64,000 nt of DNA, taken from assembly GCF_030815975.1 (NCBI RefSeq), contig NZ_JAUSXL010000002.1, positions 4,390,501 through 4,454,500 on the forward strand, written 5' to 3'. A program made the position numbers and the translations under genes. The notes under the pieces are model-generated. The model ran no database searches, was not told the origin of the DNA, and saw only the letters and a list, made by a program, of their open reading frames with translations. The number at the start of each line of letters is the position of its first letter. Positions within the stretch are counted from its first letter, which is position 1. Source of the stretch: Variovorax paradoxus. GTDB lineage: Bacteria > Pseudomonadota > Gammaproteobacteria > Burkholderiales > Burkholderiaceae_C. Shown piece after piece: positions 30,166 to 41,459 of this stretch.

Positions 30166-31680
30166 ATGGAAATCTTCAACGCACTCATGACGGGTTTCGC
30201 CACGGCGATCACCCCCGTCAATCTGCTCTGGTGCCTGGTGGGCTGCGCCCTGGGCACGGCCGTGGGCGTGCTGCCCGGCATCGGCCCGGCCGTGGCGGTG
30301 GCCATGCTGCTGCCCATTACCGGCAAGGTCGACATCACGGCCTCGATGATCTTCTTCTCGGGCATCTACTACGGCGCCATGTACGGCGGCTCGACCACCT
30401 CGATCCTGCTCAACACGCCGGGCGAAACGGCCAGCATGGTGACGGCGATGGAAGGCAACAAGATGGCCAAGAGCGGCAGGGCGGGCGCTGCGCTTGCCAC
30501 CGCCGCCATCGGCTCCTTCGTGGCCGGCACCATCGCCACCGTCATCGTCACGCTGTTCGCGCCGTTCGTGGCCGAGTTCGCGGTCAAGCTCGGCCCGCCC
30601 GAGTATTTCCTCTTGATGCTGCTGGCCTTCACCACGGTGAGCGCGGTGCTGGGCAAGAGCACGCTGCGCGGCATGACGGCGCTGTTCATCGGCCTGGCGG
30701 CCGGCTGCGTCGGGCTCGACCAGATCTCGGGCCAGGGCCGCTACACCGGCGGCATTCCCGAGCTGCTCGACGGCATCGAGATCGTGCTGGTTGCGGTCGG
30801 CCTGTTCGCGGTGGCCGAAGTGCTGTACGCCGTGCTGTATGAAGGCAAGGTGGTGGAGGCGCAGAACAAGCTGAGCCGCGTTCACATGAGCAAGCGCGAC
30901 TGGAAGCGCTCCATCCCCGCATGGCTGCGCGGCACTGCCATCGGCACGCCATTCGGCTGCATTCCGGCCGGCGGCACCGAGATACCGACCTTCCTGAGCT
31001 ATGCGATGGAAAAGAAGCTCGCCAAGGACGCGGACGCCAAGGCCGAGTTCGGCACCAAGGGCGCCATCGAAGGCGTGGCCGGCCCCGAGGCCGCCAACAA
31101 CGCCACGGTGACGGCGGCGCTGATTCCGCTGCTCACGCTCGGCATTCCCACCTCGAACACCACCGCCATCCTGCTCGGCGCGTTCCAGAACTACGGAATC
31201 CAGCCGGGGCCGCAGCTGTTCACCACATCGGCTGCGCTGGTGTGGGCGCTGATCGCCTCGCTCTACATCGGCAACGTCATGCTGCTGGTGCTGAACCTGC
31301 CGATGGTGGGCCTGTGGGTCAAGCTGCTGAAGATTCCCAAGCCGCAGCTCTACGCCGGCATCCTGATCTTCGCGACGGTGGGTGCCTACGGCATGCGCCA
31401 GAGCGCATTCGACCTGTTTCTGCTCTATGGCATCGGCCTGCTGGGCGTGGCGATGCGGCGCTTCGACTTTCCGACCGCGCCTGTGGTGGTGGGCATGATC
31501 CTCGGACCGCTCGCAGAAGCGCAGCTGCGCAACGCGATGTCGATCGGCGAGGGCAGCGCGACGGTGTTCTTCCAGCGGCCGATGTCGATCACGCTGGTGG
31601 TTGTCATCGTGGCTGTGCTGGTGCTGCCGCGGGTTGCCAAGCGGATGAGTGAGCGGAAGCTGGCCAGGCTCGCGGCCTGA
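30166..31680 (+). CDS. tctA: TTT transporter large membrane subunit
   Basis: A 504-residue integral membrane protein of the TctA family with about 12 helices. The two family signatures are present: [17 protein letters not shown] near the N-terminus and the related [13 protein letters not shown] repeat ([18 protein letters not shown]) in the second half, each followed by GxxxN-type segments ([19 protein letters not shown]). It couples cation entry to carboxylate import with TctB and TctC. It ends the operon before a strong terminator. Confidence 0.95.
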   Translation: MEIFNALMTGFATAITPVNLLWCLVGCALGTAVGVLPGIGPAVAVAMLLPITGKVDITASMIFFSGIYYGAMYGGSTTSILLNTPGETASMVTAMEGNKMAKSGRAGAALATAAIGSFVAGTIATVIVTLFAPFVAEFAVKLGPPEYFLLMLLAFTTVSAVLGKSTLRGMTALFIGLAAGCVGLDQISGQGRYTGGIPELLDGIEIVLVAVGLFAVAEVLYAVLYEGKVVEAQNKLSRVHMSKRDWKRSIPAWLRGTAIGTPFGCIPAGGTEIPTFLSYAMEKKLAKDADAKAEFGTKGAIEGVAGPEAANNATVTAALIPLLTLGIPTSNTTAILLGAFQNYGIQPGPQLFTTSAALVWALIASLYIGNVMLLVLNLPMVGLWVKLLKIPKPQLYAGILIFATVGAYGMRQSAFDLFLLYGIGLLGVAMRRFDFPTAPVVVGMILGPLAEAQLRNAMSIGEGSATVFFQRPMSITLVVVIVAVLVLPRVAKRMSERKLARLAA

Positions 31681-31715
31681 GCCTTTCCGCGAATCGTCTT
31701 CTTTCTTCTTCCCGG

Positions 31716-31755
31716 AATGCCGCGGTGCCTTGTTGGCCTCGCGGCATTTTTTTCT
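31716..31755. terminator. Rho-independent terminator between tctA and the convergent gene
   Basis: Perfect 9-bp arms AATGCCGCG (31716-31724) and CGCGGCATT (31740-31748) with a 15-nt loop are followed by a T-rich run on the plus strand. This is a classic intrinsic terminator for the tct operon; the convergent gene ends at 31761 and may use it as well. Confidence 0.88.
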
Positions 31756-31760
31756 TTTTT

Positions 31761-32687
31761 TCAAGCCGCCGACACGGGTGCGAGGAAGTACGCCGTCTCT
31801 TGCCTGAGCGCGGCGTAGCTGTACTCGTTGCGCGCGATCACACTCTTGTTGCCCTTGCTCTTGTCGTTGCGGTCGGGACCAAAGGCGTTGCCGTCGATGC
31901 TTTCCATCCGGTCGTTGCCGTTCGAAGTGACGATGAAATGGTGGTTGCGTCCACCCGGGTTGATTCCACTCACCACGCCGATGCAGCCCGGAAACACGGC
32001 CGAGTAATCGGTAATTCGCCGGAACACCGTGCTGTCGAACACGTTCTTGCTGTGCTGGGCCCAGCCGCCCGGCACATGGACGCCGGCGGTGCGGTACACG
32101 TAGATGCAGAAGATGCCGCACCATGCGCACAGGTCGTTGGCGTTGCGCCAATTGCCGGCGTCCATTTCCTGCCACTTCGACACGGCAGTCGCGGTGATGG
32201 TGGGGCAGCGGCCGATGTAGGCGCCGGCGGCGTTCGCATCCTGGAAGATTTTCTGCAGCCCCATGCCGCCCTGGCGCGGGCGCTGCGGGCTCGCAGGATT
32301 TGCGCACAGCGCCGCGGCAATGCGCTCATTGCTCGGGCTGGGCTGGGACGAGGTCGTCCATCCCCATCTGAGCAGCGCCGCTTCCGCTGCCGCGACCACG
32401 CTGTCGCCCAGTGCTGACGCCGGTTTGCCGCCGGGCGGCGGCGTGACCATTCCGATGAGCTGGGCGATCAGCGTTTCGAGCATGCCCCAGGTCTTGGGCC
32501 CGACGATGGCGTCGGGCACCAGCTTGCAGAATCCCTGGTACTCCTTGACCTTGGAAGTGGTCTTGGATCCGAACTGCCCGTCGGCCACCAGCTGCGGAAG
32601 CTTGGAGGCCACCCACTGGTTCAGGGCCGATTGCAGCAGCGAAACGCCGGCGCCGTGTGAGCCGAATCGCAGGGTGGGTCGAATCAT
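31761..32687 (-). CDS. Peptidoglycan-binding protein with a C/H peptidase-like domain
   Basis: The 308-residue protein opens with a PG_binding_1-type module (LRFGSHGAGVSLLQSALNQW ... DGQFGSKTTSKVKEYQ ... VGPKTWGML; residues 1-75). After a Pro-rich linker, the C-terminal half has a likely catalytic cysteine in CAWCGIFCIYVYRTAG and a histidine in NHHFIVTSNGN, the order seen in CHAP/NlpC-P60-like amidases. No signal peptide is present, so if it acts on peptidoglycan it must leave the cell by another route. The start is the ATG at 32687. Exact family and role are uncertain. Confidence 0.7.
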   Translation of the reverse strand: MIRPTLRFGSHGAGVSLLQSALNQWVASKLPQLVADGQFGSKTTSKVKEYQGFCKLVPDAIVGPKTWGMLETLIAQLIGMVTPPPGGKPASALGDSVVAAAEAALLRWGWTTSSQPSPSNERIAAALCANPASPQRPRQGGMGLQKIFQDANAAGAYIGRCPTITATAVSKWQEMDAGNWRNANDLCAWCGIFCIYVYRTAGVHVPGGWAQHSKNVFDSTVFRRITDYSAVFPGCIGVVSGINPGGRNHHFIVTSNGNDRMESIDGNAFGPDRNDKSKGNKSVIARNEYSYAALRQETAYFLAPVSAA

Positions 32688-32707
32688 GGGGGTCTCGCCG
32701 CGCAATG

Positions 32708-32736
32708 CCGGTGCCTTGTGTGTGTACAGGCACCGG
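32708..32736. other. Strong hairpin upstream of the peptidoglycan-binding gene
   Basis: CCGGTGCCT (32708-32716) and AGGCACCGG (32728-32736) form a 9-bp GC-rich stem. There is no T run on either side, so it may be a weak or Rho-assisted end of the RND operon, or an element in the 5' leader of the gene starting at 32687. Confidence 0.4.
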
Positions 32737-32872
32737 ATTATTCGAAGCGCCGCTCTTCGGCGGAATCCGCCATGCAGCCTATTCCTCTGGCCGAACGGGC
32801 AGCCCTTTGCTACTCGACGCCTCCTCCCGTTCACGGCGAGGAGGAGGGAGTGGAGGAGGAAATCGCAGCCGC

Positions 32873-35800
32873 TCAGGCCGCGGGGCGGGGCGGCGTTTCG
32901 ACCAGGTCGTCGTCGATATGCGGATCAGCCGGCTGCCCCCGCAGCTTGCGCACGGTCCGCCGTATCCAGTGCTCGATATCGTCCACATAGGTGAACACCG
33001 CCGGCACCACCAAGAGGCTCAGCACGGTGGACGTGATCAGCCCGCCGATCACCGCCATCGCCATCGGCGAGCGGAAGCTCGAATCGGCGGTGCCGAAGCC
33101 CACGGCAATCGGCAGCATGCCCGCACCCATGGCCAGCGTGGTCATGATGATCGGCCGCGCCCGCTTGTGGCAGGCGTCGCGCAGCGCGTCCCAGCGGCTC
33201 ATGCCGTGGTCGCGGCGCGCCACGATGGCGTATTCCACCAGCAGGATCGAGTTCTTGGTGGCAATGCCCATCAGCATGATCAGGCCGATCAGCGACGGCA
33301 TCGACAGCGCCTTCTGCCCGATCAGGAGGCCGACGAAGGCGCCGCCGAGCGCCAGCGGCAGCGCGCAAAGAATCGTCACCGGATGCAGGAAGTCCTTGAA
33401 CAGCAGCACCAGCACGATGTAGATGCACAGCACGCCCGTGAGCATCGCGAGGCCGAAGCTCGCGAACAGCTCGGTCATCACTTCCGCATCGCCCACCTCG
33501 GTCACGCGCACGCCGGGCGGCAGTTTCTGGACCGATGGCAGCGCTGTGACGGCGGCCTTGGCATCGCCCAGGCCCACGCCGGAGAGCTCGATCTCGAAGT
33601 TGACGTTGCGCGAGCGGTCGTAGCGGTCGATGACGGCCGGGCCGCCTTCCATCGTCAGCGAGGCCACCTGGCTCAGCATGACCGGGCCGCGCGTGCCGGG
33701 CACCGAGAGGCGGCCGAGCAGCTCGAGATTCTGCCGTGCCGAGTCTTCGAGCTTCACCACGATGGGCACCTGCCGCTGCGCGAGGTTGAGCTTGGCCAGC
33801 GCCTGGTCGTAGTCGCCCAGCGTGGCCACGCGCAGCGTCTCGGCGATGGCCGAACTCGTCACGCCCAGGTCGGCGGCGCGCGCGAAGTCGGGGCGCACGG
33901 CGATCTCGGGGCGTATCAGGCTCGCGGTGGACGTGATGTTGCCGAGGCCGGGCACCGTGCGCAGGTCTTTCTCGACGGCGCTGGCGGCGCTGGCCAGCGC
34001 GGCAGGGTCTTCACCCGTGAGCGCGAGGATGTATTTTTCGCCCGAGCCGCCCAGGCCCACGGTGCTGCGCACGCCGGGCAGCGTTTCGAGCGCGGTGCGG
34101 ATCTGGTTCTCGATCACCTGCTTGCGCGGACGGTCGCCGCGCTCGTCGAGCTTGATGGTGAGCGTGGCCTTGCGCGTTTCAGGCGTGCCGAAGTTGGCAA
34201 AAGGATCGCCGCCCGCGCTGCCGCCCGCCACGGTGGTGTAGACGCTGCGCACATGCTTGATCTGCATCACTCGGTGGCGCGTTTCTTCGGCGGCCGCAGT
34301 GGTCTGTGCGAGCGTGGAGCCGGGTGCAAGCGAGAGATAGATTTGCGTCTGCGAGTTGTCGTCCGGCGGAATGAAGCCGGTCTTCAGCAGCGGAATCATC
34401 GCCAGCGAACCGAAGAAGAAGAGGGTGGCGAGCACCATTGTCTTGAAGCGGTGGTGCGTGCTCCACTCCACGGCGCGCATGTAGGCCGTGAGCCAGCGCG
34501 GTTCTTTCTCGGTGCCGACGATCGGCTTCAGGATGTAGGCCGCCATCATCGGCGTGAGCACCCGTGCCACCACCAGCGAGGCAAACACCGCCAGCGAGGC
34601 CGTCCAGCCGAACTGCTTGAAGAACTTGCCGGCCACGCCGCTCATGAAAGCGGTGGGCAGGAACACCGCAATCAGCGTGAAGGTGGTGGCGATCACGGCC
34701 AGCCCGATCTCGTCGGCCGCTTCCATGGCCGCCTCGTAGGGCGACTTGCCCATGCGCAGGTGGCGCACGATGTTTTCCACCTCCACGATGGCATCGTCCA
34801 CCAATATCCCGACCACCAGCGAGAGCGCGAGCAGCGAGATCACGTTGACCGAAAAGCCCAGCAGGTGCATGCCGATGAAGGCCGGAATCACCGACATCGG
34901 CAGCGCCACGGCCGAGACGAAGGTGGCGCGCCAGTCGCGCAGGAACAGCCACACCACGATCACGGCCAGGATCGCGCCCTCGTACAGCAGGTGCAGCGAG
35001 CCGTCGTACTCTTCCTCCACCGGATCGACGAAGTTGAAGGCCTCGGTCAGCTCGATGTCTGGGCGCTGCGCGCGCATGTCGGCCAGCGCCTTCTGCACCG
35101 CGCGGCCCACCTCGACCTCGCTCGCGCCGCGGCTGCGCGCCACTTCGAAGCCGACCACCGGCTTGCCGTTGAGCAGCGCCGCGGCGCGCGGCTCGGCGAT
35201 GGTGTCGCTGATGCGCGCCACCTGGTCGAGCCGGATGCGGCGGCCGTCGGAAAGCGCGATCTGCATGTCGGCCAGCTGGTCGGCCGACTGCACGGTGGCC
35301 AGGGTGCGCACCGGCTGCTCGCTGCCGCCCAGGTCGATGCGGCCGCCCGCGCTTTCGGTCTGTACCTGGCGCAGCTGGCGCGAGATGTCGGCGGCCGAGG
35401 CGCCCAGCGCCTGCAGCTTGGCCGGATCGAGGTCGACGTGCACCTGGCGCGTGACGCCGCCCACGCGGTTCACCGCACCCACGCCGGGCAGCGCGAGCAG
35501 CTTCTTGGTGATGTCGTTGTCCACGAACCAGCTCAGCGCCTCGCCATCCATGCGCGACGAGGCGATGGTGAAGGCCAGCACCGGCTGGGCCGCGAAGTCG
35601 AGCTTGGTGACCACCGGGTCACGCACGTCGGCCGGCAGGTCGGCGCGCACGCGCTGCACCGCGGAGCGCACGTCGTCCACGGCTTCCTGCACCGGTTTCT
35701 CGAGGCGAAATTCCACGATCAGCGTGGCGGCGCCGTCCTGCACCTTGGTGGTGATGTGCTTCAGGCCCTGCACCGTTGCAATGGAATTCTCGAGCTTGCG

Positions 35801-35992
35801 CGCGACGTCGGTCTCGAGCTGCGAAGGCGCGGCGCCGGGCAGCGACGCCGAGACAGTCACGGTCGGCAGGTCGATGTCCGGAAAGTTCTGCACCTTCATG
35901 GCGTTGAAGGACAGCAGCCCGCCGAAGCTCAGCAGCACGAACAGCATCACCGCCGGAATCGGGTTGCGGATGGACCATGCGGAAACGTTCAT
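32873..35992 (-). CDS. RND efflux pump inner-membrane permease (HAE1-like)
   Basis: A 1,039-residue AcrB-type proton/drug antiporter. It has the N-terminal helix (IRNPIPAVMLFVLLSFGG), two large periplasmic loops, the paired aspartates in TM4 (GILVDDAIVEVENI) and the duplicated second half with the GIATKNSILLVEYA signature. It forms the pump together with the adaptor and outer-membrane channel encoded just upstream on the same strand; the ATG overlaps the adaptor stop. Substrates cannot be read from the sequence. Confidence 0.94.
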   Translation of the reverse strand: MNVSAWSIRNPIPAVMLFVLLSFGGLLSFNAMKVQNFPDIDLPTVTVSASLPGAAPSQLETDVARKLENSIATVQGLKHITTKVQDGAATLIVEFRLEKPVQEAVDDVRSAVQRVRADLPADVRDPVVTKLDFAAQPVLAFTIASSRMDGEALSWFVDNDITKKLLALPGVGAVNRVGGVTRQVHVDLDPAKLQALGASAADISRQLRQVQTESAGGRIDLGGSEQPVRTLATVQSADQLADMQIALSDGRRIRLDQVARISDTIAEPRAAALLNGKPVVGFEVARSRGASEVEVGRAVQKALADMRAQRPDIELTEAFNFVDPVEEEYDGSLHLLYEGAILAVIVVWLFLRDWRATFVSAVALPMSVIPAFIGMHLLGFSVNVISLLALSLVVGILVDDAIVEVENIVRHLRMGKSPYEAAMEAADEIGLAVIATTFTLIAVFLPTAFMSGVAGKFFKQFGWTASLAVFASLVVARVLTPMMAAYILKPIVGTEKEPRWLTAYMRAVEWSTHHRFKTMVLATLFFFGSLAMIPLLKTGFIPPDDNSQTQIYLSLAPGSTLAQTTAAAEETRHRVMQIKHVRSVYTTVAGGSAGGDPFANFGTPETRKATLTIKLDERGDRPRKQVIENQIRTALETLPGVRSTVGLGGSGEKYILALTGEDPAALASAASAVEKDLRTVPGLGNITSTASLIRPEIAVRPDFARAADLGVTSSAIAETLRVATLGDYDQALAKLNLAQRQVPIVVKLEDSARQNLELLGRLSVPGTRGPVMLSQVASLTMEGGPAVIDRYDRSRNVNFEIELSGVGLGDAKAAVTALPSVQKLPPGVRVTEVGDAEVMTELFASFGLAMLTGVLCIYIVLVLLFKDFLHPVTILCALPLALGGAFVGLLIGQKALSMPSLIGLIMLMGIATKNSILLVEYAIVARRDHGMSRWDALRDACHKRARPIIMTTLAMGAGMLPIAVGFGTADSSFRSPMAMAVIGGLITSTVLSLLVVPAVFTYVDDIEHWIRRTVRKLRGQPADPHIDDDLVETPPRPAA

Positions 35993-37224
35993 GGGCGTGC
36001 CCTCGTTTCAGCGGTGCCCTGGTGGCCGCCCGCGGCGGCCGAGGCCGGCGCTGCGGCGGGCCGGGCACCGGCACCCGCGGGCGCAGGGGCGGCCACGACG
36101 CGCACCAGGTCGCCGTCGTTCAGGAAGCCGGCGCCCTGCACCACGATCTGCGCGCCCTCGGGCAGCGCGTTGGTGATCTCCACGCGCTCGCCGACGCGGC
36201 GGCCGGTCTGCACCTTGAGCTGTGCCACGCGGTTGTCGGGCAGCAGCATGAAGACGTTGTTGAAGCCGTCGCGCGGAACGATGGAGGCCTGCGGCACGGT
36301 GGGTGCGGAGCTGCGTCCGAGTTCGAAGTCGCCGCGCGCGAACATGCCGGCCTTGATGCCGGTGTTCTGCTGCACGTTCGGCAGGTCGACGTAGACCAGC
36401 GCCGCGCGCGTTTGCGGATCGACCGTGGGCGCGATGCTGCGCACCTTGCCGCGCACCTGGGCGCCGCTCGCGCTGACCACGAAGGCCGTGGTGCCCACCG
36501 CAATGCGGCTGAGCTCGGCCGAGGTGACTTCGGCGCGCCATTCGAGCCGGCCCTGGCGGATCAGGCGGAACAGCTCGGTGCCGGCCGAAACCACGCTGCC
36601 CACCGTGGCGGTGCGCGCCGAGATCACGCCATCGTCGGGCGCCAGCACCTGCGTGTTGCGGCCGCGCACTTCCTGCGCGGCCAGCACGGCTTCGGCGGCC
36701 TCGACGCGCGCCTTGGCGGTCTGCTCGGCCGTCTGGTACTGGTTGATCTGCTGCTGGCTCAATGCGCCGGTGGCCTGCAGCGTGCGGGCGCGCGCCGCAT
36801 TGCCGGCAGCGTCGGCGGCGGTGGCCTTTGCCTCGGCGAGCGAGGCGCGCGATTGCGCGATGTCCGCGCGCACCGTCTCGGGCGAGAACACGGCGAGCAG
36901 CTGGCCCTTCTTCACCACGTCGCCCACGTTCACGCGCACTTCGGCCAGCTTGAGGCCGCTGGATTCGGAGCCCACGCTGGCCTCCTGCCAGGCCGCCACG
37001 TTGCCATTGGCCGCAAGGGTGAGCGTGAGCTCGGTGGGCTCGGCCTTGGCGACGGTGACCGTCAGCGTCGGGCGAGCGGCCGGTGCACCCGCCTTGCCCT
37101 TGGCGGCGGCCGGCGTGCCGGTTTCGTTCGCGGGCTTGCGCGTCAGCCACACGGCCGCGGCCGCGATGATCACCAGCGCCAGCAGGGCGATGGCAAGGGT
37201 GGAGCGTTTGATGATTCTTTTCAT
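35989..37224 (-). CDS. RND periplasmic adaptor (membrane fusion protein)
   Basis: A 411-residue HlyD/AcrA-type adaptor. An N-terminal membrane anchor (about residues 8-28) is followed by a lipoyl half-motif (EVRVNVGDVVKKGQLLAVF), an alpha-helical hairpin rich in Ala/Gln and the return half-motif (VLAPDDGVISARTATVGSVV), then beta-barrel domains. The C-terminal 40 residues are Ala/Pro-rich. It overlaps both neighbours by ATGA. Confidence 0.93.
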   Translation of the reverse strand: MKRIIKRSTLAIALLALVIIAAAAVWLTRKPANETGTPAAAKGKAGAPAARPTLTVTVAKAEPTELTLTLAANGNVAAWQEASVGSESSGLKLAEVRVNVGDVVKKGQLLAVFSPETVRADIAQSRASLAEAKATAADAAGNAARARTLQATGALSQQQINQYQTAEQTAKARVEAAEAVLAAQEVRGRNTQVLAPDDGVISARTATVGSVVSAGTELFRLIRQGRLEWRAEVTSAELSRIAVGTTAFVVSASGAQVRGKVRSIAPTVDPQTRAALVYVDLPNVQQNTGIKAGMFARGDFELGRSSAPTVPQASIVPRDGFNNVFMLLPDNRVAQLKVQTGRRVGERVEITNALPEGAQIVVQGAGFLNDGDLVRVVAAPAPAGAGARPAAAPASAAAGGHQGTAETRARP

Positions 37225-38711
37225 GGCGACGTCGCGACCTTGGCGGCCGGGTTGGAAGTCATTGAGGGCGATTCGGGGCGGGCCCAGCCGCCGCCCATCG
37301 AGCGGTAGAGCGCGACCCAGGCTTCGGTGCGTTCGCGTTGCAGCGAGACGCGGGCGGTCTGCGCGGCAAAGAGCGTGCGGCGCGAATCCTCGAGCTCGAA
37401 CAGGCTGGCCAGGCCGCTGCTGTAGCGGGCCTGGGTGGCGTCGAACGAGGCCTGGTAGTTCTTCACTGCGGCATCGGCATCGGTGGTGCGCGCATCGGTG
37501 GCATCGAGGTTGACCAGGGCTTCTTCCACCTCGCGCACCGCCTGCCGCACGTTCGCGCGGTAGAGCGACACCGCTTCGGTGTAGCGCGCCTTGGCCGCAT
37601 CGCTGTTGGCCGCGCGCGCGCCGCCATCGAGCAGCGGCACGGTGAGCGACACCGGCCCGATCGTCCAGGTGTCGAGCGATTCCCGGAAGCCGCTGGTGCG
37701 GATCTGCATGCGGCCGATCGAGCCCGAGATGCTGAGCTTGGGGTAGCGCTCGGCTTCGGCGGAGCCCACGTCGGCGCTGGCCGAGGCCACGCCGAGCTCG
37801 GCCGCATACACGTCGGGCCGCTGCGATATCGCCTGCGCCGGCACGCTGGCAATGCTGCCGACCGCCGGCAGGGCGCGCTGCGCGGGCGAGGCGGCGAGCT
37901 TCTGTTCGAGCGTGGGCTCGTCGATGCCGCTGAGCGCCACCAGTGCCTTGCGCTGCACCGCGCACAACGCGCGCTGCTGGGTCAGGCGGCCCGAGGCATC
38001 GGAGGCGCTGGCGCGTGCGAGCGCGGCGTCGGCCGGCGCCGTGAAGCCGGCGCGCGCGGACAGGTCGTTGAGCCGCGCCGTTTCGCCGCGCGAGCGGGCA
38101 TCGGATTCGGACACGCGCAGTTGCTGCTGGCAGGCGCGTTCGGCGAAATAGGCATTGGCCGTTTCAGCCGCCACGGCAACGCGCGCTTCGTGCCATTTGG
38201 CGGTGGCGCTGTTGAACTTCTGCTCGGCCGAATCGCGGTCGGCGCGCAGGCGGCCGAAGAGGTCGATCTCCCACTTGGACTGCAGGCCCGCTTGCAGCGT
38301 GGTCAGCGGCGCGATGGCCGTGCTGCTGGACGAAGAGCTTGCGCCGGCCGAGCCGAAGGAGGAGCCCGAGACACCGCGGCTGGCCGAGGCCGTGCCGTCC
38401 AGGTTGGGCAGCAGCGCCGCGCCGGCCTGCACGCGTGTGGAGCGCGCCTCGGCCACGCGCGCGGCGGCGCTCGCGAGATTGGGGCTCGCGGCCTCGGCCG
38501 CTGCGATCAGTTCGACCAGCAGCGGATCGTCGAGCTGGCGCCACCAGTCGGCCAACGATGCGAGCGAGCCGCCGTGCGGCAGCGGCGCGTGCCACTGCGC
38601 GGGGAAGGGCGCGGGGGCCGCGGCGGGCGGGCGTGTCAGGCCGCAGCCGGCAAGGCCGAGGCCCAGGCACAGAGGCAGGCAGAGGGCGGCAATCGATCGG
38701 AGTCGTCTCAT
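37221..38711 (-). CDS. NodT-family outer-membrane efflux channel lipoprotein
   Basis: A 496-residue TolC-like channel subunit with a signal peptide and lipobox (LAGC). The NodT start is clear (FPAQWHAPLPHGGSLASLADWWRQLDDPLL), and so are the duplicated coiled-coil segments and the RPDVYAAELGVASASADVG hallmark. A serine-rich insert (residues about 115-135) is unusual. It supplies the outer-membrane exit for the adjoining RND pump. Confidence 0.93.
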   Translation of the reverse strand: MRRLRSIAALCLPLCLGLGLAGCGLTRPPAAAPAPFPAQWHAPLPHGGSLASLADWWRQLDDPLLVELIAAAEAASPNLASAAARVAEARSTRVQAGAALLPNLDGTASASRGVSGSSFGSAGASSSSSSTAIAPLTTLQAGLQSKWEIDLFGRLRADRDSAEQKFNSATAKWHEARVAVAAETANAYFAERACQQQLRVSESDARSRGETARLNDLSARAGFTAPADAALARASASDASGRLTQQRALCAVQRKALVALSGIDEPTLEQKLAASPAQRALPAVGSIASVPAQAISQRPDVYAAELGVASASADVGSAEAERYPKLSISGSIGRMQIRTSGFRESLDTWTIGPVSLTVPLLDGGARAANSDAAKARYTEAVSLYRANVRQAVREVEEALVNLDATDARTTDADAAVKNYQASFDATQARYSSGLASLFELEDSRRTLFAAQTARVSLQRERTEAWVALYRSMGGGWARPESPSMTSNPAAKVATSP

Positions 38712-39430
38712 GTCTTCTTTCTCCCGGAACGGGCAGGTGCGGCCGCGGGCCTGGCAGTGGCCTGGCGGCGCAGGGCTTCGGCCTCGACCAGCGCAATGGC
38801 ATAGCCCGTGAGGCGCTGCGCCCAGGTGTCCACGCTGCGCGGCGTATTCAGCAAGGAGGGGCGTATCGCCTCGACCAGGTCCTGGCTCACGAAAAGCTGC
38901 ATCGCCAGGCCGGTGATGGCAAAGGTCAGCCGGTGCACGTCGTCGTCGGGCCGCGCGAGGCCCAGGCGGCGGCACAGCACGCCCGCGATGGCGTTGTGCG
39001 GGCCCTTGATGTCACGCTCCATCTCCTCGGCCCACTGGCTGGTCGGCTCGAGCATTTCGCGCAGGTGCAGCTGGATGCACTGCCGCACGATTTCTCCCTG
39101 CTTCAGGGGCTCGATCATGCGGGTGAAGAAGATCTGCAGAGCTTCTTCCATCGGCAGGTCCGGCGCGGCATAGAGCGAGATGAAATCGCCCGCGTTGCCG
39201 CCCATCGGTTCGCCGAAGGTGGCGGCATACAAGCCGGCCTTGTCGCTGAAGTAGTAGCTGATGGCCGAGATGTTCACGCCTGCCGCGCGCGCGATCTCGC
39301 GGGTCGAGGTCTTGGCGAAGCCGTTGGCGGCAAAGAGGGCGAGGGCGGCATACAGCAGGCGCTGGCGTGCTTCGACGCCGTCGCTGCGTGGCGCGCGGGC
39401 GGAAAGTGCTTGCAGGGCGGAGGCGCTCAT
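38708..39430 (-). CDS. TetR-family repressor of the RND operon
   Basis: A 240-residue regulator with an N-terminal TetR helix-turn-helix (TSTREIARAAGVNISAISYYFSDKAGLY) and a C-terminal ligand domain of the CerR type (DUF1956-like, with METP-like helices and TGLAMQLFVS). It is the first gene of the operon and its stop overlaps the nodT start. A 16-bp perfect palindrome lies 24 bp upstream of its start, so it most likely represses itself and the pump. Confidence 0.9.
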   Translation of the reverse strand: MSASALQALSARAPRSDGVEARQRLLYAALALFAANGFAKTSTREIARAAGVNISAISYYFSDKAGLYAATFGEPMGGNAGDFISLYAAPDLPMEEALQIFFTRMIEPLKQGEIVRQCIQLHLREMLEPTSQWAEEMERDIKGPHNAIAGVLCRRLGLARPDDDVHRLTFAITGLAMQLFVSQDLVEAIRPSLLNTPRSVDTWAQRLTGYAIALVEAEALRRQATARPAAAPARSGRKKT

Positions 39431-39453
39431 GCCGGCGATTAGACCATGCAGGT

Positions 39454-39469
39454 AATCAAACGTTTGATT
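39454..39469. promoter_or_regulatory. Perfect 16-bp palindrome, TetR operator candidate
   Basis: AATCAAACGTTTGATT is a perfect palindrome just upstream of the tetR-first RND operon. The ATCAAACGTTTGAT type is well known among TetR repressors of RND pumps. It would serve as the autoregulatory operator. It also lies about 120 bp upstream of the divergent sigma-54 activator gene. Confidence 0.75.
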
Positions 39470-39589
39470 TACTTATGGCGGGATGAGGGCTTTCTTCGCA
39501 TGGGTGAGCGAATGTGCTTTTGGGGCATTTCCGGCGGCCGCCACAGACGCCCGACTGAGCGGCCGAATGATGCGCGCTACGATCCGCCC

Positions 39590-41125
<1,536 letters not shown>

Positions 41126-41171
41126 AGCCGCCGGGCCTTGTGCGCCGCATCGGCCCGGAGCGAGCGAGCCT

Positions 41172-41447
41172 GTGAGCGTGCGCGCCCTGCGTTCCACCTT
41201 CGGCCCCAACTGCCATTGGTGCGGCCTGCCCATGGACTTCGACGAGCCGCACGGCAGGCCCGAGTCCGCGACCATCGAGCACCTGATCGATTCGACGCTC
41301 GGCGGGGTGCGCTCGCAAAAGCACCGCCGGCTGGCGCACGCCGCCTGCAACCACGCGCGCAACGAGTTCCGCATGCAGGCCGAGCGCCAGTTCCAATGCT
41401 GGATCGCCGAGCGCCAAGTCTCCGAGAAAACCCTGACCGATACATAG
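41172..41447 (+). CDS. Small HNH endonuclease-like protein
   Basis: A 91-residue protein starting at GTG. It carries a zinc-binding CxxC (CHWCGLP), the HNH core histidine (ATIEHLIDSTLGG) and a distal HxxC..N..RN (HAACNHARNEF), the layout of small HNH nucleases. It sits between the sigma-54 activator and its presumed target promoter, so it may be read through from the activator gene. Biological role unknown; it is not next to a phage or restriction system here. Confidence 0.75.
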   Translation: MSVRALRSTFGPNCHWCGLPMDFDEPHGRPESATIEHLIDSTLGGVRSQKHRRLAHAACNHARNEFRMQAERQFQCWIAERQVSEKTLTDT

Positions 41448-41459
41448 ACAGTTGATTGA

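Noticed and set aside
32657..36394. A 1,245-codon plus-strand open frame
   Set aside because: It is antisense to the RND permease and is rich in His, Arg, Gly and Ala with no domain, as expected for a shadow frame.
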